This document shows positions 38,561-43,825 of a stretch of 43,825 bases of DNA, one piece after another (position 1 is the stretch's first letter; each line of letters begins with the position of its first letter). The stretch is from Streptomyces inhibens (GTDB lineage: Bacteria; Actinomycetota; Actinomycetes; Streptomycetales; Streptomycetaceae): contig NZ_QUAC01000016.1 of NCBI RefSeq assembly GCF_003389455.1, positions 1 to 43,825 on the forward strand, given 5' to 3'. A program made the translations under genes and the position numbers. The notes beneath the pieces were generated by a model, which worked only from the letters and a program-made list of their open reading frames with translations, was not told the origin of the DNA and did not search any database.

Positions 38561-38872
38561 GTGCGGAAGATCATGGCCATAGCGCTGGCGGCGGTCGCGT
38601 GCAGCGCCTCACTGACACTGACCACCGCAACGGACGCCGCGGCCGCCGGCCGGTCGCCGCAATGCGTGAAGGTGCGGAAGTACTTCAACAACGGCCAGCA
38701 GCGGTACGTCCGCCTGGCGAATCTGTGCACCCAGCGCACATCGTGCTTCACCATCGTCATCCCGCACCACCGCGATCCCCACGGCAGTCTCCCCAAGGGC
38801 GCGACAAAGGACGTCCGCTACGGCACGACATCGTGGCCGCGGGCCCTGTACGTGAAGAACACTGCCTGCTGA
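38561..38872 (+). CDS. small secreted four-cysteine protein, unknown function
   Basis: A 103-residue product with a clear signal peptide (RKIMAIALAAVACSASLTLT, cleavage near DAAAA) leaving about 70 residues. The mature part holds four cysteines, one at its start (SPQCVKV), two in LCTQRTSCF and one as the last residue (KNTAC), giving two likely disulfides. Alternating hydrophobic residues (RYVRLANL, CFTIVIPHH, DVRYGTT, ALYVKN) suggest a small beta-sandwich. In size and cysteine pattern it recalls Streptomyces extracellular enzyme inhibitors such as the tendamistat group, but I see no diagnostic motif and make no functional call. GTG at 38561 has GGGGAG seven bases upstream. A hairpin-rich repeat lies behind it. 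Confidence 0.8.
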   Translation: MRKIMAIALAAVACSASLTLTTATDAAAAGRSPQCVKVRKYFNNGQQRYVRLANLCTQRTSCFTIVIPHHRDPHGSLPKGATKDVRYGTTSWPRALYVKNTAC

Positions 38873-38919
38873 GCAGACGGTGATCGGCGCCGATTGCTGA
38901 GCACCGATTCCTGAGCGCC

Positions 38920-38975
38920 GGCTCTCGGCCCCGGGTTCTCGGGCTCCGGCTCTCGGGCTCCGGCTCTCGGGCGCC
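38920..38975. repeat. four 14-bp tandem units
   Basis: GGCTCTCGGCCCCG, GGTTCTCGGGCTCC, GGCTCTCGGGCTCC and GGCTCTCGGGCGCC follow one another at 38920, 38934, 38948 and 38962. The last unit runs into a perfect palindrome. Confidence 0.9.
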
Positions 38976-39015
38976 CGAGAGCGCTGCCCCAAGCAAGGGG
39001 CACCCCGTTCAGGGG
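38963..39015. terminator. palindrome plus two small hairpins between convergent genes
   Basis: A 20-bp perfect palindrome (38963-38982, GCTCTCGGGC arm) is followed by TGCCCC-AAGCAA-GGGGCA (38985-39002) and CCCC-GTTCA-GGGG (39003-39015). The TetR stop codon is five bases on. Confidence 0.65.
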
Positions 39016-39019
39016 TGGG

Positions 39020-39637
39020 TCATTCGCGTACGGCGATGCCGTCCAGGACCATCGAGAGGTACTGGCGGGCGATCTCCTCGGGGCTGTGCTGTCCGCCCGG
39101 CCGGTACCAGCTCGCCGCGACCCAGACGGTGTCCCGGACGAAGCGATAGGTGAGCCGGATGTCGAGGTCGGCGCGGAAGACTCCGTCGGCCACACCCCGT
39201 TCCAGCGTGCCCAGCCAGGCCTTTTCGAACTTCTGCCGGGAGTCGGTGAGATAGCCGAAGCGGGGCTGATCGGCGAGGTGCTTGGACTCCTTCTGGTAGA
39301 TGGCGACGGCGGCGCGGTGCCGGTCGATCTCCCGGAAGGACTCGGTGACCAGGGCTTCGATGGTCTCCCTCGGGCCGAGGCCGGCGGCGAGTACGGCGTC
39401 ATATCCGTCCCACAGCTCGGTCAGGAAGGTGGACAGGATCTCGTCCAGCATCGATTCCTTGGAATCGAAGTGGTAGTAGAGGCTGCCCGCCAGCATCCCG
39501 GCCTCGTCCGCGATGCGGCGGACGGTGGTGGCGTTGTAGCCCTGTGCGGCGAAGACCTCCGCCGCGATGTCGAGCAGTTCGCGGCGACGCTCCGGGGACG
39601 CGTTCGCGGTCGTCGTCTTCTTTTTGGCGGCTGGCAC
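39020..39637 (-). CDS. TetR family transcriptional regulator
   Basis: A 205-residue regulator with helix-turn-helix in SPERRRELLDIAAEVFAAQGYNATTVRRIADEAGMLAGSLYYHFDSKESML (residues about 14-64). The ligand domain (ESFREIDRHRAAVAIYQKESKHLADQ, then TLERGVADGVFRADLDIRLTYRFVRDTVWVAASWYRPGG) resembles the KstR2-like TetR C-terminal group that senses CoA thioesters; this is an impression only. GTG at 39637 is followed by PAAKKKTTT; the ribosome site (GGGAGAG, 14 bases away) is loose, so the start is uncertain. It is divergent from the FUSC gene at 39824 and could control it. Confidence 0.88.
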   Translation of the reverse strand: MPAAKKKTTTANASPERRRELLDIAAEVFAAQGYNATTVRRIADEAGMLAGSLYYHFDSKESMLDEILSTFLTELWDGYDAVLAAGLGPRETIEALVTESFREIDRHRAAVAIYQKESKHLADQPRFGYLTDSRQKFEKAWLGTLERGVADGVFRADLDIRLTYRFVRDTVWVAASWYRPGGQHSPEEIARQYLSMVLDGIAVRE

Positions 39638-39791
39638 CTGGCCATTGTCGCTCTCCCGTGGGCGGGGCCTGGCCCAGGGCGTGGCCATGGGCCGAGCCAG
39701 GGTGCGTGCAGAAAGCTGCCGCAGGGCGTGGGTAGAGAGCAGATCCCGGGTGCTTGTGTGGGGCTGGCCCGGGCGCGATGCCGGCATATTC

Positions 39792-39817
39792 TTTACGAGT
39801 AAAACACCTGCTAATCT
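39792..39817 (+). promoter_or_regulatory. FUSC promoter with operator-like palindrome
   Basis: TTTAC-GA-GTAAA (39792-39803) lies just upstream of TAATCT (39812-39817), a good -10 box, and ATG follows six bases later without a ribosome site, so a leaderless transcript whose promoter can be blocked by a repressor. Confidence 0.55.
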
Positions 39818-39823
39818 TCTCGT

Positions 39824-41833
39824 ATGGGGAAGCACGCCAAACCTGTCGAGAAGCGAGGGAAAGCCGCGCCGGGAAGCGCGGTGCGCGCCCGACCGGTGCG
39901 CACCCGACCGTTGCCGATCAAGAGCACCGTGCGACTGCGCCGACCCGTCGACATCTGGCACAAGCCCGCGCTCAGCGCGGTCGCGGCCCTGGCGATCCCC
40001 GACCTCACACTGTTCGCGCTGGGCCGGCTGGATCTGATCCTCTACACCTCGGCCGGGGCGATGTGCGCCCTGTATGCGCACGGACTGCCGTACGCGGCCC
40101 GAGCCCGCACCCTGCCGTGGGTGGTGCTCGGCATGGTCGCGAGCCTGGGCATCGCGCTGACCGCCGCATCGCTGACCACCTCGACCGCGTTGCTCGTCGT
40201 CCTCGCCTCGCTGATCGCCGCGGTCCACAAAATGCTCTGCGATGCGACACGTATCGGCCCGCCGGGGAACCTCATCCTGACCTTCATCACCGCGTCGGCG
40301 TTCTTCGTGCCACAACGCCTGGGAGAGGTGCCCCAGCACGTGGCGCTGGCGCTCGGCACGGGGGTCCTCGCCTGGCTGGTGTGCATGGCGCCGTCGCTGG
40401 TCCGGCCGCAGGGGCCGGAGCGGATCGCCACCGCCCGCGCGCTAGAGGCCGCCGCCGGGCTGCTGCGTACGGAATCGGGCGCCGGCGGCGTGGAATCGAC
40501 CGGGGTGGCGCACGCCCGGCATGCCACCGCGGCCGCCGTGAACGCGGCCTGGCACACGCTGTTCCTGGTCCCGGCGCGCACCCCTGCGAAGGCCACGGCG
40601 CGGGCCCGGCTCGAACGTCTGCTGATACGGGCCGAGTCGGCGCTGGGGAGCGGGGGGAACGGGGAGAGCACGGGGCTGCATGGCAACCAGGCCACCGCTG
40701 ACGGATATGACGACCGTTACGGCAGAAGCTCCGCCAACGCCAACGCCATCGCCATCGCCACCGCCATCGCCACCGCCACCGCCACCGCCACCGCCTACGC
40801 CAACCCCACCCCCACGGCCACCCCCACGGCCACCGCCACCGCCACCACCACCACCGAAGCCGCCCGGCTCGCTGCCTGGGCTCGTGACGTACGTAGCGGG
40901 CGCCCGCTGCCCGAGGCCGGTCTCTCGGCGGCGCAGGCCGAGGAGTTGTTGGGCATCGAAGCCACCGAGGTGCTGGGCATCGGCGCCGATGAGCGGGTGG
41001 GCGTGGACGCCGAGGCGCCCGGGCTGCGGCGGCCCGCGCCCGGGCGACCGCATGGGATACGGGCGGTGCTCGCCCGGCTCGCGCCCGGGTCGGCGCTGCT
41101 GCCCATCGGCGCACGGGTCGCTGTCGGGTGTCTGCTGGCGGGCTGGGCGTCGATGGCCGTCGGCGTCGGGCATCCGTACTGGGCCGTGGTCACCGCGGCC
41201 TCGATCTACCAGGCCAACACCACCCTCTCCTGGCAGCGCGCGCTACAGCGCACCATCGGCAATCTGCTCGGACTGCTGCTGTTCACCGCGTTGCTGCCGC
41301 TGATCCACACCGGGCAGCTCGCGATGATCGCGCTGACGCTGGCCTTCCAGCTCGGCGCGGAGGCCTGCATCACCCGCAACTACTGGCTCGGCTCGGTGTG
41401 GGTCACGCCGATGGCGCTGCTGCTGACGGAATTCGGCGGTCATCGGCCCGCGGAGACGCTGATCGCGGACCGCTGGATCGACACCGTTGTGGGCGCCACG
41501 GTGGGCCTGGCCTGCTGCGTATTGGTCACCAACCGGCGGGCCACCGGCCGTATCGAAACCGCCCTGGCACGGGTCGCGGAGGCCGAGGCCACCGCGCTCC
41601 GGCTGCTCGCGGCGCAGCCGGTGCCCGGGGCGGACGACGCCCTGGAGACCGGCTGGGCCCGCGACCGGCTGGCCGGCAGTCTGATCGAGCTCCGCGAGGC
41701 CGTGGAGGTGGCGGCCGGTGAGTGGTGGCAGCGCGCCCTCCCGGAGGAGCGGATCGCACGCGCCGAGCAGCAGGGCCATCGCGCGCTGGCCGGCCTCGTC
41801 CGCCGGCTCTCGGCACCGGCGCTGGCCGCCTGA
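39824..41833 (+). CDS. FUSC family membrane protein (aromatic acid exporter-like)
   Basis: A 669-residue protein with two membrane halves: residues about 50-190 (AVAALAIPDLTLFALG, LILYTSAGAMCALYAHG, VVLGMVASLGIAL, FITASAFFVP) and about 425-570 (AVGCLLAGWASMAVGVGHPYWAVVTAASIYQ, NLLGLLLFTALLPLI, DTVVGATVGLACCVLV), the second matching the FUSC fold with its H-P-Y-W motif. Between them lies a long soluble part. Residues about 303-345 are low complexity (Ala/Thr/Ile/Asn alternation) coded by GCC-A-C/T-C hexamers, an unusual insert. Related proteins export aromatic or phenolic acids. The MarR gene 86 bases downstream is in the same direction and such regulators often sense aromatic acids. Confidence 0.82.
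   Translation: MGKHAKPVEKRGKAAPGSAVRARPVRTRPLPIKSTVRLRRPVDIWHKPALSAVAALAIPDLTLFALGRLDLILYTSAGAMCALYAHGLPYAARARTLPWVVLGMVASLGIALTAASLTTSTALLVVLASLIAAVHKMLCDATRIGPPGNLILTFITASAFFVPQRLGEVPQHVALALGTGVLAWLVCMAPSLVRPQGPERIATARALEAAAGLLRTESGAGGVESTGVAHARHATAAAVNAAWHTLFLVPARTPAKATARARLERLLIRAESALGSGGNGESTGLHGNQATADGYDDRYGRSSANANAIAIATAIATATATATAYANPTPTATPTATATATTTTEAARLAAWARDVRSGRPLPEAGLSAAQAEELLGIEATEVLGIGADERVGVDAEAPGLRRPAPGRPHGIRAVLARLAPGSALLPIGARVAVGCLLAGWASMAVGVGHPYWAVVTAASIYQANTTLSWQRALQRTIGNLLGLLLFTALLPLIHTGQLAMIALTLAFQLGAEACITRNYWLGSVWVTPMALLLTEFGGHRPAETLIADRWIDTVVGATVGLACCVLVTNRRATGRIETALARVAEAEATALRLLAAQPVPGADDALETGWARDRLAGSLIELREAVEVAAGEWWQRALPEERIARAEQQGHRALAGLVRRLSAPALAA
40735..40856. 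repeat. hexanucleotide microsatellite inside the FUSC gene
   Basis: GCCAACGCC, GCCATCGCC and GCCACCGCC units repeat in phase over about 120 bases and encode alternating Ala with Asn, Ile, Thr or Pro. Length changes in multiples of six would keep the frame. Confidence 0.9.
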
Positions 41834-41919
41834 CCCGCGCGCCCGCCCGACGCGGCGGCCGGCACACCCTATGGCAGGCACAATTGGGGGCGTACGGCAT
41901 GGTCGAGAGGAGAGTGCGG

Positions 41920-42426
41920 GTGACCGAGGACATCGTCGCAGGGGTGCTGCGCCAGTGGCAGCAGGTACACCCCGGGCTGGACACCGGCCCGATGGCGGTG
42001 ATCGGGCGGCTCAACCGCTGTTCCGCGCTGCTCCAGCAGGCGGCCGATGCGCCGCTGCGGCGGGCCGGGCTCACCCGTCCCGAGTTCGACATCCTCGGCA
42101 CCTTGCGCCGGATGGACCGTGAGCTGACCCCCGGACGGGTGGCCCGCGAGACCTTCGCCTCGGGTGCCGCGGTGACCAAACGCGTGCGGCAGTTGGAGGA
42201 GCGCGGGCTGATCGCCCGCCGGCCCGACGACCGCGACCGCCGCGTCGCGCATCTCTCGCTCACCGACGAGGGGCGCGAGACCATCGACCGGCTGCTGCCC
42301 GAACAGCTGCGGTACGAGGCGTCGCTGCTCGACGGCATCGGCGACCAGCGGCAGGAGGAACTGTCCGAGGGGTTGAGCGAGTTGCTGGTCGTACTGGAGG
42401 GGCGGCTCGGCAGCTTGATGGACTGA
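41920..42426 (+). CDS. MarR family transcriptional regulator
   Basis: A 168-residue regulator with the MarR winged helix: RAGLTRPEFDILGTLRRM, LTPGRVARETFASGAAVTKRVRQLEERGLIARRPDDRDRRVAHLSLTDEGRETIDR (the DxRxR wing). GTG at 41920 has AGGAG about eight bases upstream; ATG at 41899, with GGGGG eight bases before it, is nearly as good and would add seven residues. It probably forms a unit with the FUSC gene and, like many MarR proteins, may sense an aromatic carboxylate. CAATTG at 41881-41886 could be part of its own operator. Confidence 0.9.
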   Translation: MTEDIVAGVLRQWQQVHPGLDTGPMAVIGRLNRCSALLQQAADAPLRRAGLTRPEFDILGTLRRMDRELTPGRVARETFASGAAVTKRVRQLEERGLIARRPDDRDRRVAHLSLTDEGRETIDRLLPEQLRYEASLLDGIGDQRQEELSEGLSELLVVLEGRLGSLMD

Positions 42427-42458
42427 GCGGAGGCGGAGGGGTGGGCCCGTCACTCCTC

Positions 42459-42518
42459 CGTCCCTGAGTCCTTCCGGTCCTTCCGTCCTTGAGTCCTTCC
42501 GGTCCTTCCGTCCTTGAG
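42459..42518. repeat. 25-bp tandem repeat, 2.4 copies
   Basis: CGTCC(C/T)TGAGTCCTTCCGGTCCTTC at 42459-42483 and 42484-42508, then CGTCCTTGAG at 42509-42518. The interval 42427-42614 holds no gene. The word CTTGAGTCC also occurs in the repeat region at 38266-38327. Confidence 0.9.
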
Positions 42519-42614
42519 CGAGCCGTTGAGTCCATCAGCGGGCGATCCGTGGGCGGGGTGCGTGGAAGTGCATGCCGTGCCCGGCCCGCCTTCGCCGAGC
42601 TGCCGGCGCCGGCC

Positions 42615-43793
42615 TCACGGTTCGAGTCGTGCGATCCGGCCCCGCTCACCAGCGGCCCAGCAGCCCAGGTCCGGGGCGCAGTCGACGGTGTCGTACGAGC
42701 CGGTGTCGAAGGTGCGCCAGGTGCGGCCGCCGTCGAGCGTGAGATCGCTTCCGGAGGGGCCGACGGCCAGGGCGAGCCGCCGGGAGTGCGGGAGCCAGGT
42801 GACGCCGGAGCGGTATGCCTTCGGGGGCTCGGCGGCCGCCGCCCAGGTGGCGCCGGCGTCGTCACTGACCGCGGCGGCGCGGGGCGAGGACTGGTCGGGG
42901 CGGTAGTCGCCGCCGACCGCCAGGCCGTGGGTGCGGTCGCGGAAGGCGAGCGCGAAGACACCGCGCGCCGGGTCGCCCGCCGGTACGGGGGCGTCGGTGA
43001 CCGACCAGGTACGGCCGCGGTCGGCGGTGTGCAGTACGCGGGCGGTGGCCGCGCCGCCGGTCGCGATCCAGGCGTCACGGCTGCCGGAGGAGACCAGGCA
43101 CTGGCCGCTGGCGGCGAACGCGGCTTCGCCGTTCTGGGCCGGCGGCATGCCGTCCGAGGGCAGTACCCGCCAACTGCGGCCGCCGTCCCCGGTGGACAGG
43201 ATGCGGTACTTGCCGTCGACGGGGTCGCTGAGGGCGATGCCGTGCCGCCGGTCGAAGAAGGTCAGGCAGTCGTAGAAGGCTCGTGGGTCGGTGTTGCGGA
43301 AGCTTTCGGTCCAGGTGGCGCCGGCGTCGTCGGTGCGGAAGACGCGTGAGGCCTCGCCCTCGCCGATCGCGAGGACGACCGCGTGACGCGCATCGAACGC
43401 CTCGATGTCGCGGAACTCCAGCGCTCCGGCACCGGGCGGGGAGATATCGCTCCAGTGCTTGCCGCCGTCGTGGGTGCGCAGCACGGTGCCCGCCGTACCG
43501 GCGACCCAGGCGGTGGTACGGCTGACGGCCGCCAGGCCACGGAAGCGGGCGGTGCTGCCGCTGTCCTTGAGGTGCCAGCCGGCGGCGTGTGGGGTGGTGG
43601 TGGCGGCGGTTGCCGGGGCGGCGGCCATCGTGGTGAGCGCCGTCGCCATGGCAGCCATGGCAGCCATGGCCATCCAGCGCGTGGCCCTGCGCCTGGGCAC
43701 GGTCCAGCTCGTATCCCTGGTTGTGTCCGTGACCCTGCTCGTGCCCCTGCCCGAGAACAAGGACATGCCCAACTGGCGTCCCGTGCGCCGCAT
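42615..43793 (-). CDS. secreted YCF48-like beta-propeller protein with Asp-box repeats
   Basis: About 392 residues (from ATG 43793; GTG at 43802 or 43700 are alternatives, the last placing the start right before the signal peptide RRRATRWMAMAAMAAMATAL). The mature part is a beta-propeller of repeated blades, each with an Asp box of the S/T-x-D-x-G-x-T/S-W type: THDGGKHW, TDDAGATW, TGDGGRSW, TADRGRTW, SDDAGATW, TLDGGRTW. It ends VDCAPDLGCWAAGERGRIARL, with a likely disulfide. The pattern fits photosystem II assembly factor YCF48-like and oxidoreductase-annotated secreted propellers. The arginine triad and F/YRIP motif of sialidases were not found, so hydrolase activity is not supported. Function outside the cell is unknown. 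Confidence 0.85.
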   Translation of the reverse strand: MRRTGRQLGMSLFSGRGTSRVTDTTRDTSWTVPRRRATRWMAMAAMAAMATALTTMAAAPATAATTTPHAAGWHLKDSGSTARFRGLAAVSRTTAWVAGTAGTVLRTHDGGKHWSDISPPGAGALEFRDIEAFDARHAVVLAIGEGEASRVFRTDDAGATWTESFRNTDPRAFYDCLTFFDRRHGIALSDPVDGKYRILSTGDGGRSWRVLPSDGMPPAQNGEAAFAASGQCLVSSGSRDAWIATGGAATARVLHTADRGRTWSVTDAPVPAGDPARGVFALAFRDRTHGLAVGGDYRPDQSSPRAAAVSDDAGATWAAAAEPPKAYRSGVTWLPHSRRLALAVGPSGSDLTLDGGRTWRTFDTGSYDTVDCAPDLGCWAAGERGRIARLEP

Positions 43794-43825
43794 TCGCCCC
43801 ACCCCGCTCGTGTTGTGCGGTGGAA

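Noticed and set aside
39020..39637. Naming the TetR protein KstR2
   Set aside because: Only a loose impression of its C-terminal domain; the palindrome beside it (TTTAC-GA-GTAAA) is not the KstR2 consensus.
42615..43793. Sialidase (because of Asp boxes)
   Set aside because: No F/YRIP motif and no arginine triad recognised; six Asp boxes alone fit YCF48-like propellers.
1..43825. Insertion sequences, transposases, tRNA or rRNA genes
   Set aside because: No transposase motif, terminal repeat pair, or tRNA/rRNA-like segment was recognised by eye; a tRNAscan or ISfinder run would settle it.

Overview
The window is very GC-rich, uses many GTG and TTG starts, shows a strong G/C preference at third codon positions, and several genes have a -10-like box only 5-8 bases before the start codon, as in leaderless transcripts. 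With the gene families present (F420-dependent LLM oxidoreductase, MpaB-type oxygenase, DUF-like secreted proteins, many TetR/MarR/MerR regulators) this points to a Streptomyces or very close relative. That assignment is an inference from composition and gene content; no rRNA or tRNA gene is visible.

Layout. (1) 1-10.4 kb: a cut FUSC-type membrane protein, a BCCT transporter, and four exported hydrolases: an M14 carboxypeptidase, an S15 Xaa-Pro peptidase, an M1 aminopeptidase and a neutral sphingomyelinase, with an MpaB-like oxygenase among them. (2) 10.4-12.6 kb: a macro-domain protein behind a DNA-damage type promoter and an amino acid permease. (3) 12.7-22.3 kb: fatty-acyl metabolism. An acyl-CoA synthetase is divergent from a MerR regulator, followed by a five-gene leftward operon (CaiB/AMACR, LLM oxidoreductase, acyl-CoA dehydrogenase, thiolase, FadB) with a KstR-like operator in front. 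(4) 22.4-30.3 kb: a YjbR protein with a second DNA-damage type promoter, a wrecked MgtC/SapB gene, a sialate-type MFS permease coupled to a DapA-family gene that has lost its active-site half, a saccharopine-dehydrogenase-like reductase, endonuclease V, a wrecked AsnC regulator behind a third damage-type promoter, an amidase and a YciI protein. (5) 30.7-35.9 kb: an amino-sugar style cluster (sugar porter divergent from a SIS isomerase/deaminase, class II aldolase and DeoR repressor) with no sugar kinase. (6) 36.3-43.8 kb: an SDR/TetR divergent pair, a small secreted cysteine protein, a TetR/FUSC divergent pair with a MarR gene, and a secreted beta-propeller of the YCF48 type.

Two themes run through the window. 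First, gene decay: at least six loci (809-870, 9150-9297, 23020-23420, 24953-25657, 27987-28295, 34427-35060) hold fragments, frameshifted remains or an internally deleted copy of recognisable or formerly coding sequence, sitting between intact genes. Second, three promoters match the RecA-independent damage promoter (TTGTCRGTG-8-TANNNT) exactly or with one change; they lie before a macro-domain gene, a yjbR gene and the dead asnC gene, and so mark out a small candidate PafBC-type regulon. Intergenic DNA is also unusually rich in short tandem repeats (7, 14, 17, 19/29 and 25 bp units).
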